Shown one piece after another: positions 34,587 to 45,102 of a DNA stretch of 64,000 nucleotides. The notes beneath the pieces were generated by a model. That model saw only the letters and a list, made by a program, of their open reading frames with translations, did no database searches and was not told the origin of the DNA. The stretch covers positions 128,347 to 192,346 of the forward strand of contig JAAOMT010000777.1 of assembly GCA_016748015.1 (NCBI GenBank), in the 5' to 3' direction. The translations under genes were made by a program, and so were the position numbers. Source of the stretch: Geosiphon pyriformis (lineage: Eukaryota; Glomeromycota; Glomeromycetes; Archaeosporales; Geosiphonaceae). The number at the start of each line of letters is the position of its first letter. Position 1 is the stretch's first letter.

Positions 34587-35247
34587 ATGGTAGATGCGAC
34601 AGGAAATATCAGAAAAATGGAAATTACAGACAACATTCATTCACTAGCACAACAATTCTTTCAATTAATCCAACACCAGAAAATAGAGATTACAATCAAT
34701 CAACAAACCATTTGATATCAAGATACTAGAAAGACATTTCAATTCAGAACACAGAAGAAAACTGAAAATACTGTGGACAAAATCATGGCAAAAGTAAAAT
34801 TAGCAAAAAAAAAATCGACAAAAGAGTTACTATATCAAGAGTTGACTAAAGAAACTTGGAATTGGTGGATACAACAATTTCTATGAAACTATTGTTATTT
34901 TTTACTTGGGACAACACATAAATATTCAGAATCTATATACAGATAAAACAAAGCGATTATTTGACCAAGGAGTACTACAACAATTAGAATATTTTGTGAG
35001 AAAGAACAACTTATCCACACAAGCCCAAGCCATATACCAAATACACACAGCATTTCAAGATAAACCAGAAATATTGCTCAACAGAGCAATGGATTTGGTT
35101 ACCAGTAATCAATTAGGAAAAATCACCAATGCTTAATTTGAAGAATTACAGACCCAAATAACACAAGTAATTCTCAAAAACAAAATTCAGGAAATACTTC
35201 AAAAGGGGGAATTACAGGAGTTAAATTTCGATGGAGCTCAATATTAA
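34587..35247 (+). pseudogene. B ORF2, env-position ORF of unknown function
   Basis: Starts at ATG 34587, 24 bases after the integrase stop and in its frame: MVDATGNIRKMEITDNI, then SLAQQFFQLIQHQKIEI. Stops and a frame change near 34890 split it; 34906-35247 continues with YTDKTKRLFDQGVLQQLEYF, ILLNRAMDLVTSNQLGK and ends FDGAQY-stop. Family-A ORF2 ends FVGAQF-stop. No signal peptide, membrane span or glycosylation-rich region, so it is not an Env. It is probably mostly helical. Its end abuts the polypurine tract. Confidence 0.7.
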
Positions 35248-35260
35248 AAGAAGGGAATAA
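35246..35260 (+). promoter_or_regulatory. B polypurine tract
   Basis: AAAAGAAGGGAATAA lies directly before the 3' LTR and overlaps the ORF2 stop codon. The family-A tract is AAAAAGAGAGGAATAA. It primes plus-strand DNA synthesis in LTR elements. Confidence 0.75.
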
Positions 35261-36183
35261 TATTACTCATAGAAATATAAGAAATATATTAGCATAATTA
35301 TTAGCCAATCAGAAGTAAGTATAGTAAATGTGGAATTCCAGGATTCCTCTCAGGAATTGCAGGATTTCAGGAATTTCAGGATTCCCAATGAGGAATTGCA
35401 GGATTCCAGAATTCCAGGATTCCTCTCAAAAGAATCGCAGGATTCCAGGAATTCCAGGATTCCTGTCGTGAAGAATCGAGGAATTGAGGAATCTCAATTA
35501 TGTATATATAGCAGTAGTGTTAGAAACAGAAAAAACAGAATTGATACTACAGAATCCTTAACCTAGAAACACAATTATCAAATAAATAATTATTTCATAT
35601 CTCAAATCCACTCCCCACTATCAACCTTTCATGTTGATAGTAATTGATACTTAACCATGCTAGAACAATAGCTCTTGATTACAGCTATTGACAGGATACT
35701 AATCTGCAAATTGCCTTGGCTTATTTCTTTGCTTTTTTTATTTTTTATTTTATTTCTTTTTCTTTATTTTATTTTGATATGTTGTTATATATACTAATTG
35801 ATAAAAAATTAAGCACTGAGTTATTGACATCAAGGATAGCCTGGTAAAAGACTCAAAAATACAGGTAGAATTTTATATATTATCAGATAGCTTACCAGAA
35901 AGGCACGACTGCCAGACTAAATCCGGCCACCACGCTGAGAAAAAAATTGGGAAAACTCTTGGAAAATATATCTACTATCAATACTATTGAATCTCTGTCC
36001 ATTATACAAAGGACTCAACCAAAACCTTCAGATCCATCAAAATCTTCAGATCAACCAAAACCTTCAGATCCATTAAAACCTTCAGATACAGCACCTTCAG
36101 AACAGCCTCAATGGAAGTAGCTTTTGAGCACCAAGTTATGGGTTTGTTATTTAATTCAACAGCAGAAATATTCATCTGTAACA
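35261..36183 (+). repeat. B 3' LTR (923 bp)
   Basis: Starts TATTACTCATAG (TG to TA) and ends CTGTAACA. Same layout as the 5' LTR: array, TATA 35503-35510, hairpins 35617-35641 and 35666-35690 (stem CAATAGC/GCTATTG, loop TCTTGATTACA). A 36-bp tandem unit near 36020-36075 is present twice here and once in the 5' LTR and accounts exactly for the length difference. Confidence 0.9.
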
Positions 36184-36285
36184 ATGTTATCTTATGTTAT
36201 AATGCGTTATTCAACGTTATTGCACTATTTTGTGTTATGTCACGTTTCTTTATAACTTTAGATCAGTTTTTCTACTCAGATAACA
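36184..36285 (-). repeat. Family-A LTR, U3 end split off by B
   Basis: Continuation of the LTR broken at 25962. It holds the last GTTAT/ATAAC units and ends GATAACA at 36279-36285. On its far side is the polypurine tract (minus strand) of A1. Confidence 0.85.
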
Positions 36286-36718
36286 TTATTCCTCTCTTTT
36301 TAAAATTGAGCTCCTGCAAAACTGTATGTATCTGTTATTGTGGCTTCATTTGTGTAATGTTTGATTGTTGTCTCAAGTATTGCCTTTTGTAGGTCTTTGA
36401 ACTGTTGATTGGTTATTTGTTCTATGTTGTTAACTGTTATAATTTTCATAAATCCATTCAGTAGTATGTTTGGACAATGTTGGAAGACAGAGTATAGTCA
36501 ATATGCTGCTTTGTAATGTAGGGTCAGGTTGTTTTTCCCTATGAATTTTTCTACTTGTTGTATTGCTTCTTTGTTGAATGTTTTCTGGCTGAGGTTTTTA
36601 TATGGTGTCTTCAAGTCAAGCTGTTCTCCAATTTTGTAGAACCAATAAGCTGAAGGAAGTCTTTTTTTTCATTTCTGGGTGTTATCAGGTGTCCACTTCC
36701 CTGTTTCGGGGAGTTCGG
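36286..36718 (-). pseudogene. A1 ORF2, C-terminal part
   Basis: Minus strand: the stop at 36300 is preceded by the conserved GGA-GCT-CAA-TTT. Homologous to 45420-45837 of A+ (WTPDNTQK.KK, QLDLKTPYKNLSQKTFNKEAIQQVEKFI). Cut at 36718 by the insertion of A+; the N-terminal part resumes at 47155. The flanks TTCGG (36714-36718) and TTGG (47155-47158) look like a target-site duplication with one base lost. Confidence 0.8.
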
Positions 36719-37030
36719 TATTACCTGAGTAGAAAAACTGATCCAAAGTTATGAAGAAACATAATCAAAACGTGACATAACACAGAATAATACACAATAA
36801 CGTTGGATAACATGTTATAATGCAGGATAACACAGAATAGTGTGCAATAACATAGGATAACGTGTTATAATGCAGGATAACACAGAATAACATGTAATAA
36901 TGTCAGATAACATGTTATAACATAGGATAACTAGCAATAACATAGAAAAACAAAGCAATAACAGAAACAACAAAGCAATAGCTAGTGATAGCAAGACAAT
37001 TGAAAACAATCCTGTAAAACCAAAAGAATG

Positions 37031-37038
37031 TATAAAAG
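37031..37038 (+). promoter_or_regulatory. A+ LTR TATA box
   Basis: TATAAAAG in the constant context AGAATGTATAAAAGCAAG, found in the other family-A LTRs (46184 on plus; about 55509, 25734, 16766 and 59176 on minus). It marks the U3/R boundary region. Confidence 0.65.
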
Positions 37039-37305
37039 CAAGTAGTTGTAGAAGTGAGAAAAGAAAAGAAAAGAAAAAATAGATACGAACCTCTACACCA
37101 GAAATTAAAATATTCATACCCTTTCATCCTTTATTATCTTCTCTATTTCATCTTCTAAAATAAATCAATTATTAAAAGAAATCAGAATTGCGAATTCATG
37201 TTCTTGAACTTTGTGAAATTTACGTGAATTAACCCTTGTCTTATATCTCCGTTCTAGAACAGATGCTCTTAGCATAACTGCCTCAAACCTATTAACAATT
37301 TGGAC

Positions 37306-37330
37306 CAATTGCTCTTGATCACGGTGATTG
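37306..37330 (+). promoter_or_regulatory. A+ leader hairpin, dimer-initiation-like
   Basis: Stem CAATTGC/GTGATTG (two U-G wobbles in RNA), loop TCTTGATCACG. The 3' LTR copy at 46459-46483 has CAATCAC/GTGATTG with full pairing and loop TCTTGATCATG. The two differ in a way that keeps the stem. Confidence 0.65.
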
Positions 37331-37794
37331 ACAATACTAATTTATCTTTTCTCTCTTTTCTTTTCTTTTCTTTTTCTTTTTCTTTCTTTTTCTGTCTTAA
37401 TTTTTTGTGGAGCAGCAACATAGTAAAATCGACTGTTTGGGAATAGACTTCGTGATAGCCTGGTAAAAGAGGGAAGCTCCCCCTAAGTTTTGGATATTAA
37501 CATTATCTTGTTAGCTTACCAGAATGGCGAAAAGACAACACCAGACCCTAATGACTGCACTCGTTAGCTCAGAGAAGAAAGCTTACATTTACAAAAAATG
37601 TTGTAATCGACGAAAGACAAACTCTGTGCCTTATAACCAAAGAACTCAACAGGTAAAATTCACATTCAGGAATAGACTTTCAAAGACTGATAATCAAGAC
37701 TAAGCCAACAGAATTACATAGAAGACGCATCATCAATAATTGAGAGCACCAAACATTACCATTTCCCATACCCACCATGTTTATCCGTAACATT

Positions 37795-37811
37795 TGGTGC
37801 TCCCTGTAAGG
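37795..37811 (+). promoter_or_regulatory. A+ primer-binding site
   Basis: TGGTGCTCCCTGTAAGG, two bases after the LTR. The complement CCTTACAGGGAGCACCA fits a tRNA 3' end exactly: T-stem strand CTTAC, seven-base acceptor AGGGAGC, discriminator A, CCA. The tRNA should begin GCTCCCT; its identity is not known to me. Confidence 0.8.
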
Positions 37812-37855
37812 TTATAAATCCACAGAAACAGAGCACCCCCAAAAATACATAAAAA

Positions 37856-39850
37856 GTGGCAACTATTGAAACAATAGGAAAGAACCACTTCTTATATGGA
37901 AAAGCACTATTTCAATACTTTTGAAAAGACCTAGAAATACCAACAGGAACCACTTACACAGAAAGTGATTTTTGTAACTATATCAATGCAAAAATCGACT
38001 GCTTGTTAGGCCACACAACTGATACAGGAAAACTTGGAGAACAAATCTATCAAAGCTTACTAGGGTACTCAACAGCCACAACTACCCGAACAATCGCTGA
38101 AACTCTGCACATAATCAATACAGACATTAAATATTACATGGCACAACAATTCCCTCAAGTACAACAACCAGTGAAATCCGACCCTGAGGAATATGAAAAC
38201 GAATCTAACAACCCCATAACTGCCCAAGCCAAGTCCACGGTCAACAAAAAACCAAGAGTCCTCTCCCCAATAACTCCATCATACTATCAGACACCCCAAA
38301 GTAGAATTGTATTCAACCCACCTTTGGAAACCCAGTTGGAAACACCACGAACTCCTGAAAATCCACACCCTTGGAATCAACACAGTTGGACCAAATCACT
38401 AGGAGAATACGGATCGCTGTTTGGAAATCTTAACCCAGCAGCCAGTCAAACAGAAGGAAACCCATCAACTTGGGAACAGCCACCAGCACAAAATCTAGCA
38501 GAATCAGCATCTCCCCTGATGGAAAAAACAGTTATCTTACAACTTATTGGTTCAAGCGACAAAAAAAAGCAACCAGCATTAGCACCCAGAGAACACTCGA
38601 ATATGCGAACACCAATTCCTTTAAACATAACCAGTAACACCCCACCCATTAACTGGATCATGGCTTACCGGAATATCGCTAAATTGGAAAAATTTTTTGG
38701 TGAAGAAGATAACACATATTCTTGGATCATAGATGCCAAGAAAGCAATTACCACTAATGGTTGGAATGATGACCGCACAGTTCAGGCACTGCCATTTTTT
38801 CTGACCGGAACTGCCGATTCGTGGTACCAGAGCCTGGCAGAGAAGCCTACCTCTTTTACCGAGTTTAAACTCGCATTTCTGCAATACTTCTGTGACCCCA
38901 ATACGTTAATCCGATTGCAGAATCAATTCAGCATAATTAAACAAAAAGATCACGAAGCCATAACTACTTATCTCAGACAATTCAATCAAATCCTGCATCA
39001 AATATTAGCTATCAAAAGGGACTACTACACCGCGGTACAAGTTTTTAATTAATTCATTAAAGAATTGTGAAGTAGTATTCTAAGATTCATAAGATCCTGC
39101 CATCCGACCAGTTTACAAGATGCCGTCACTCTCGCTCATGATTTTGAGTCTGCAGAACAAGAAGCAAATCATACTCAAGCCGTTAATTTAGCCATTAACA
39201 GAACCTCTGACATCAATGCAAAGATAACCCAATTGAGTGAGAAACTAACTCAGAAAATTGAGGAATTCTTAGCCGGAACTACAGGAACTAACCAACCACC
39301 CCAATGGAGAAAAAATAACAACAACAGTAGATACCTCCAGCAACAAAACCGTCAGCAACAGCAACAATCTTGGAGATCTGATCCCCACAACTGCTACTAC
39401 TGCCAGAAATCTGGACACATCGCCTGTGACTGCAAAAGAAAGATCATGGACCAAAATCAAGGAAACCCATACCAGCAACCCAGATATCAGCAAAACATGG
39501 TACCCCAATATTCCATACCTTAGAATCAACTGCCCCTATATGCACAACAAGTTCCGTACACTCAACCACCACTCCAGAATTATTATCAACCACTACCAAT
39601 GACACAAGCAATCCCTCACTATCAAACTTCCCCTTACAGCCCATCCAGACCTTGAGCTATAGACTATAATCAGGGATGGAGGAATCTCAATAACAATTAG
39701 GTGCAAACCAACAGTGGACCATCTCGACCAATCCCTCACAGTCCTGCCCAATCTCGACTAACACCAACTGGATACCCGAATCAAGCTTCCTATTTCGGTC
39801 TTACGGAAGACCAGGGTTTTGATAAATCTACACCTGTGGAAAGGAGAGAT
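37856..39850 (+). pseudogene. A+ gag
   Basis: The frame starts best at GTG 37856 (AAAAAGTGGCAACT); an in-frame TAA lies just upstream and no ATG is near. N-terminal helical part (FCNYINAKIDCLLGH, TIAETLHIINTDIKYYM), a Pro/Ser-rich middle, core Retrotrans_gag 38660-39050 (KLEKFFGEEDNTYSWI, DSWYQSL), then after stops at 39050 and 39067 the helix ITQLSEKLTQKIEEFL. CCHC knuckle CYYCQKSGHIACDC near 39392, flanked by Gln-rich repeats. Forms the particle and binds RNA. Confidence 0.85.
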
Positions 39851-39958
39851 ATAGAATGAATTTTCCAATCTTCCAAGCAAACAAAAAGCAATATTCCACC
39901 AGTCACTATTACTGAAGACACCACCCTAGCCACCATATTTTCTTTTGACATCGATAAT

Positions 39959-40440
39959 TTGAACACACATAGCCTTTTTAGTGAAGCAGCCATCAATCAG
40001 GATAAACCAATAATGGCCCTATACACCGATGCCAGAGTCGAAGGAATAGACATTAAATTAATCCTGGATAGCGGATCAGCCGGTAGCATAATCACAAAGC
40101 AGCTCATGGACCAACTAGGTTGCCAAGTAGACCATGCCACTACTGCCCGGATCATTACAGCAGATAGGAACACAAAAACCCCAATAGGAGAAATTAACAA
40201 CTTCCCTTTCGAAATTAATGGAATCCAAATTCCTACCAAAGTACTTGTTATGGAAGCTACTCAATATCAAGCTCTAATAAAAAACGACTGGTTGTCAAAA
40301 GCCAACGCTACTTTCGACTGAAACACCCAAAAACTTCAACTCATGTTCAACAGACAGCATGCCCGAGTTTCAGCTACATGCGAACACTTTAAAAACTAAT
40401 GTACTGAGGAACCCCTTATTGAATTTGAAGACACATCAAT
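39959..40440 (+). pseudogene. A+ aspartic protease
   Basis: MALYTDARVEGIDIKLILDSGS gives the active-site DSG; GSIITKQLMDQLGC follows; NDWLSKANATFD is the GxDWL strand. TGA at 40319 replaces Trp. The active site is intact. It continues into a less conserved region up to the Cys-rich module. Confidence 0.85.
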
Positions 40441-41330
40441 GCCACCAACCATCAAGACCTATCAGGTTTCATGGACAGATAATTATCAAACTGAACTACC
40501 TCCACCACCAACCTGGGAAGAAAAAGGAAAAGGCAGAGCCAAAGAAGAACTCCAATCGTCATCACTAGGATATGTAATCTCAGACCAAAGAAACTTATTT
40601 TACCAACCCCCAAGATTAATATGTGTCGATTGTAAAAAAAACTATCCACTATGGATGCATGTATCAGGGACAACAAAGAATGGCCCACTACCACCAAATA
40701 CTATTGCAGGCCTTGTTTACTGAAAAGATTTGGACGACCAAAATGACAAGGCAAGTGGGACCACACGCCATGTCTTACATGTGGCAAAATCCTGCCAGAT
40801 GAAAGACTCTAGAATGATGTGTCTGGCAGAGGAGAAACATGTGACAAGACTTGTCAATACACCATATTAATTAACGATTGGATATGAAAAAGAACCTTCA
40901 TTAAGGACGCTTAGAAACAAGCACTCAACAGGCTAGACAGTTATCTACACAATGACCACGAAATCTGGAAAATGGCAAGTGCCAAGGCTGAAGGCACCAC
41001 GTCTGAAGAAATATGAGAAATTAAGAACAACCCTTGGACGCCCGAATATACTGAACCCGACTACCCTGAGGATGATTTCTTCACAGATGACCCAGATGCA
41101 TTTCAGAACCAATATTAGGAATTGGTCCCGACTCACAAGGAACAGGAGCAAAGGTTGGCCGATTTGAATACCAAACTATGCAATTACTGTTTGATCCCCT
41201 GTCACTTCCAGTACTGCAATGAATGTGATTTTATGTTCAATCCACCTCCAAGAATACTGTTTCCAATCACCGAACTACCTGAACCTGAAAAAGAGGTATT
41301 GATCACCGAGAACATGTTGTTTCAAAATCC
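40441..41330 (+). pseudogene. A+ Cys-rich putative zinc module
   Basis: Begins PPTIKTYQVSWTDN in the gag frame, then CVDCKK at 40625-40640, where a run AAAAAAAAC has lost one base compared with A1 (GGAAAGAAGC). After the shift: YYCRPCLLKRFGRPK, PCLTCGKILPDERL, CDKTCQYTILIND, and later CNYCLIPCHFQYCNECDF. Same cysteine order as B, so it is a shared module. Function unknown. Confidence 0.7.
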
Positions 41331-41379
41331 AACTGAGAATACCAAAACAGAACAGTATCTCATGTATCCCAACCTATCC

Positions 41380-41860
41380 AAAGAACTAGAGCTAAAATGG
41401 TACAGTGACAACGAGGAAAGAATCTGCCCTGAAAGAGCACATAACACCGATGCCAGTTTTGACCTATGATACCCTGGACAATCACCTATCATTATAGCCC
41501 CACATTTTCTTGTAAAAATAGATCTTAAGATAACGTTAGAAATTCCTGTTAGTACAATGGTACAAGTTGCCTCTCAATCTAGTCTAGCCAAGAAAGAAAT
41601 CGACATAAAAGGAGGAATTATCAATGCTGGTTACACGGGAAACATCATCATAATGCTATAGAACAATTCAGATAGACCCTACAAAATAGAATCACAAGAA
41701 AAGATTGCCCAAGCTATCTTCCTACCCCTAATCAAAATACTCCGATTAACTCCGGTAACAACCTGAGAAGAGTTAGGCCTTACTGCCTGAGGAATCAACA
41801 AGTTTGGATCAAGTGGAAGAGGAAATGTACCAGTTAATTTCACAGAGGAAGACAGTGACC
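41380..41860 (+). pseudogene. A+ dUTPase domain
   Basis: Motif 1 NTDASFDL (TGA follows at 41467 where B has CGA-like Arg), motif 2 QSSLAKKE (Arg to Gln), motif 3 GGIINAGYTGNI (catalytic Asp to Asn), motif 4 QEKIAQAIF, motif 5 NKFGSSGR. Stops at 41467 and 41658 and two more TGA near 41765-41790. Inactive copy of the domain intact in B and A1. Confidence 0.8.
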
Positions 41861-42198
41861 AGATAGAATTTATCCACACCAACACTATCATCTCCATTCT
41901 CCCATGCCGACAATACATCCTCAAGGTGAATCGAAAGATCCAAAATCAAGCCTTATTATTTGAAGCCAGTCCCAAAATCTGTTTCCTAGCTGATGTTGCT
42001 AATCTATACCTACCGGCCAAAGCCCATAAGCACTTTAAAATCCCCATCCACAACCCGACAAAAGATGTCATTGAAATCCCTGAAGGGACCCTCGTCAGTT
42101 CTATATCCGCAGATAGTCAGAATCCTAAAAAACCTCAGTCCATTCCAGATTTTGCACAATTATTTTTATTCTGTGACATTACCTCACAAGTATAGAAT
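41861..42198 (+). pseudogene. A+ dUTPase-RT linker
   Basis: Open piece 41926-42195: NRKIQNQALLFEASPKICF, ANLYLPAKAHKHFKIPIHNP, IPDFAQLFLFCDIT. The same block in A1 and B ends in PDFxQL...DIT, just before the RT. Beta-rich, no catalytic motif. Confidence 0.6.
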
Positions 42199-43145
42199 TT
42201 GCCAAAAGAAAGTTACTTGTTCACATCAGAAGAGATCAATAAATTGAATTTAGGAAATTTAAATACTCTGCAACAAATGCAACTCAAAGTTTTTCTGAAT
42301 GAGTATGCCAATGTCTTTGCCAGTGAAAATAAGTTCGGATGCACCGACATTGTAAAGCATCAGATTGATACAGGAGACGCTCGACCAATTAAGCAATGAG
42401 CTTATCATGTACTCCCATCTGGTGATAACCTAATTAAGCAAGAAGTGCAACGGATGCTTGATAATGGCCTAATCAAAGAATTGTTAAGCCCTTGGTCTTC
42501 GCCAATAGTCTTGGTCACCAAGAAAAACGGAAAAGTGTGATTCTGCGTAGATTATCGAAAACTAAATAGTATCACGTGAGGAGATAGTTATCCCACTCCC
42601 CTCATCCAGGAAATTCTGGACAATTTAGGGAAAAAGAAATGGTTCTCATCATTAGATTTAGCAAGTAGTTACTGACAAGTTGAAATGGACCCCAAAGACA
42701 AAGGAAAAACAGTATTTACCACTCGAGACGGAAATTTCGAATTTAACATAATGCCTTTTGGACTTTGTAATGCTCCTGCCACATTTCAATGCCTGATGGA
42801 TGTAGTATACAAAGGAATTCTTTGGAAATCAGTAGTAGTCTACTTAGACAACACAAACATGTTCTCCGAAACATTCAAAGACCATCTGCTCTACCTGCAA
42901 CAAGTCTTTGAATGCCTTCGTAGTGCCGAATTGAAACTCAATTCCAAGAAATGCTTCTTTGGAAAAACTGAGTTAAAATTCCTAGGACATGTAATCGGCA
43001 AGAATGGAGTTAAACCCAATCCAGATAAAGTACAAAAAGTCAAGGATTTTCCAGCCCCAATTAACCTCAGAGAATTACAAAAATTTCTAGGATTAGCAGG
43101 ATATTATCATCGATTTGTCAAAGGTTTCTCGAACATCACAAAATG
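42199..43145 (+). pseudogene. A+ reverse transcriptase
   Basis: Pieces 42199-42399 and 42685-43146 are in one frame, with TGA at 42397, 42538, 42577 and 42673. LVTKKNGKV.FCVDYRKLNS, SSLDLASSY (motif A Asp kept), FEFNIMPFGLCNAPATFQ, VVVYLDNTNMFSETF (YLDD to YLDN), KCFFGKTELKFLGH, FLGLAGYYHRFV. Family Ty3/gypsy. Confidence 0.88.
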
Positions 43146-43640
43146 ATTCCATCAATTGTTGTCTAAATACGTACCATACTTGTAGAAGGAAAATTAACAG
43201 AAAGCATTCGACTATCTCAAGCAGCGATTGATCACATCCCCAATCCTGATTTACCCAGATTTCACTAAATGGTTCATTGTCACTATGGACACCTCGAAAA
43301 ATGCTCTAGGAGCAGTCTTATCACAGATAGGACCAGACAATAGAGAACACCCAGTTGTCTATACTAGTCGCAGCACTAGCTCAGCAGAAAAAAATTACAG
43401 CACAACAGATCTGGAATGTCTTGCCATTTATTGGGCCATACAGACTTGGAAACATTATCTCAGTCAACCATTTGACCTATATACCGACCACAAAAAACTT
43501 ATTTGGTTATTCAACAATCCACAACTAGAAGGAAAATATGTGAGATAGAGTACTTATCTGCAACAATTCCCACTCAAAGTCTATTACAAAGAAGAATCCA
43601 AGAACACCAATGCCGACAGTTTGTTAAGGATGCCACAAAC
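43146..43640 (+). pseudogene. A+ RNase H
   Basis: Open piece 43228-43548: PILIYPDFTKWFIVTMDTSKNALGA, DLECLAIYWAIQ, LYTDHKKLIWL. The last acidic site NTNADSLL follows near 43600. A TAG at 43546 and a frameshift further on end it. Confidence 0.85.
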
Positions 43641-43846
43641 CTAATCCCAGACTCATGGACACACTCACTTATCAACAACTACATCAGTACTTATCAACAC
43701 TATGTTTCAAGGAGATATTATCTTAACAGAAACAGAGTACTATATGAAAACAAGCCCGAAATTATTTTATTCAAGACAACCAACTATATCAACGAGAACG
43801 CCAAAACCACCCCAACCCACAACAACTAATCATGGACAGTGAAAGA

Positions 43847-45022
43847 GAAACTATACTATATAGCATGCACTCAGATTTGACTGTAGAACACTTTAACAAA
43901 GACGCTACCCTCGAAAGAACACTAAACTTATATTATTGGCCAATGATGCACAAAGACATTTTCAAATACATGCTCAATTGTGATGCATGCCAGTGAAAAA
44001 AAGGAGCAAGATCAACAGAACCACTTTGACCCATTCCAGTTAGAAATCTATTTGATAGAATTGGGATCAATTTGGTTGGACCTCTTTCAATTACATCTCA
44101 AAGAAATTGCTATATTGCTGTAGCCATAGACTATCTTACAAAATGGCCAGAAGCCAGAGCAATCCAAGTGGCCGATGCCAAAACAGTCACCAAATTTGTG
44201 CATCAAGACCTAATTTGCCAACATGGATGTCCAAAAGAATTATTATCTGATCAGGGAACACACTTCGTTAATAATACGCTGACTGAACTAAGCCAACGGT
44301 TTGGAATAAAGAGACCCTTATTGTCACCATACCACCCACAAACAAATGGACTGGTAGAATGATTTAACAGAACACTGTGCGAAGCACTAGCAAAAATAAG
44401 TCATGAAAACAGACAAGAATGGGACTTATTCATACCTTCTGTACTCTTTGTATACTGAACATTGAAACAAAATATGACTCAGTTCACACCATTCAAACTA
44501 GTCTATGGAAGAAAAGCTACGTTACTGATTGAACGAGTGATACCATCATACCCAACAAAAACAATTAATGAAGAGAATTTTGAGACTACCTTACACCAAA
44601 GAACATACCAGCTAATGGAAATGTTGGAAAACAATTGAAGAACAGCAGCTGACAATATTAGTCACACTCAAGAATGACAAAAAAAAAGACATAATAAACA
44701 CCTGCCAAAACAACCAATGGAATTCAAGATTGGAGACCAAGTATTGTTATATCATACAAAAGCTGAGAAACAGTGGAGTGGAAAGTTCGACCCAAAGTGA
44801 GACGGTCCATTCCACATACACAAAGCATTAGGAAATGGAGCTTACAAATTACAATTGGAAGACAGGATTTTAAAGAAAGTAGTGCATGGAAATCGGTTAA
44901 AAATTTATCATGTAAAACAGGAATCATCATCATCAATACCTCAACTAGGAACACAAATTTTATTAATCAGACCAGAAGATATACCACAAGATCTGGAACC
45001 AATCATCGTCATCGAAATGTAG
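43847..45022 (+). pseudogene. A+ integrase
   Basis: ETILYSMHSDLTVEHFNKDA starts the zinc domain, with CDACQ following. The core GINLVGPLS has the first Asp changed to Asn; LLSDQGTHFVN and NGLVE are intact. TGA replaces Arg or Trp at several sites (for example after NGLVE at 44360). C-terminus MEFKIGDQVLLYHTKAEKQWSGKF...GAYKLQL...EPIIVIEM-stop at 45020. No chromodomain. Confidence 0.85.
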
Positions 45023-45102
45023 ACAACAGGCAGCAAATTAAATTGGGGAATTCAAATATATATAGCATCCAAAAAGCAGCAAGAAATAATAGAAATTTCA
45101 AC

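Larger units (their letters stand above)
25963..36183 (+). mobile_element. B: complete family-B Ty3/gypsy-like retrotransposon, 10.2 kb
   Basis: LTR 25963-26849, PBS, gag, protease, Cys-rich module, dUTPase, RT, RNase H, integrase, ORF2, polypurine tract, LTR 35261-36183. RT-RNase H-integrase order places it with Ty3/gypsy. gag to the Cys module is one frame. A single indel near 30700 changes frame, and dUTPase to ORF2 is again one frame to about 34890. Protease, dUTPase, RNase H and integrase catalytic residues are kept; the RT box is YLDN. About a dozen point stops block it. It sits in the U3 of a minus-strand family-A LTR. I found no clean target-site duplication (flanks CACAT and ATGTT). 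Confidence 0.9.
36719..37792 (+). repeat. A+ 5' LTR (1074 bp)
   Basis: Starts TATTACCTGAG (TG to TA) and ends CCGTAACA. U3 (36775-36960) is an array of ATAACRYGTTAT-type palindromes about every 20 bases. A small stem ATGCT/AGCAT lies at 37263-37275, and a pyrimidine tract (TTTTCTCTCTTTTC...) at 37345-37395. Differences from the 3' LTR are nearly all CG versus TG/CA, and the 3' LTR has one more U3 unit plus the long T tract. Confidence 0.9.

Noticed and set aside
36815-37127. Hydrophobic, membrane-like ORFs over family-A LTRs (also 16736-16963, 25675-25869, 45968-46280, 55450-55732)
   Set aside because: They lie antisense to the GTTAT/ATAAC array, whose composition gives Leu/Ile/Tyr-rich translations. 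No conserved start and no context for a gene.
40631-40642. Slippery heptamer A-AAA-AAC exactly where A+ changes frame by -1 (in the Cys-rich module)
   Set aside because: A1 has GGAAAGAAGC and B has GGTAAGAAATTG at this place, with no frame change. The A run arose by G to A changes and a one-base loss in a dead copy, so it is not programmed frameshifting.
44773-45102. N-terminal extension of ORF2 in A+ overlapping the integrase C-terminus
   Set aside because: It is the +2 shadow of the conserved integrase tail; in A2 the same frame closes before ORF2 and no ATG is conserved. ORF2 is started at 45103.
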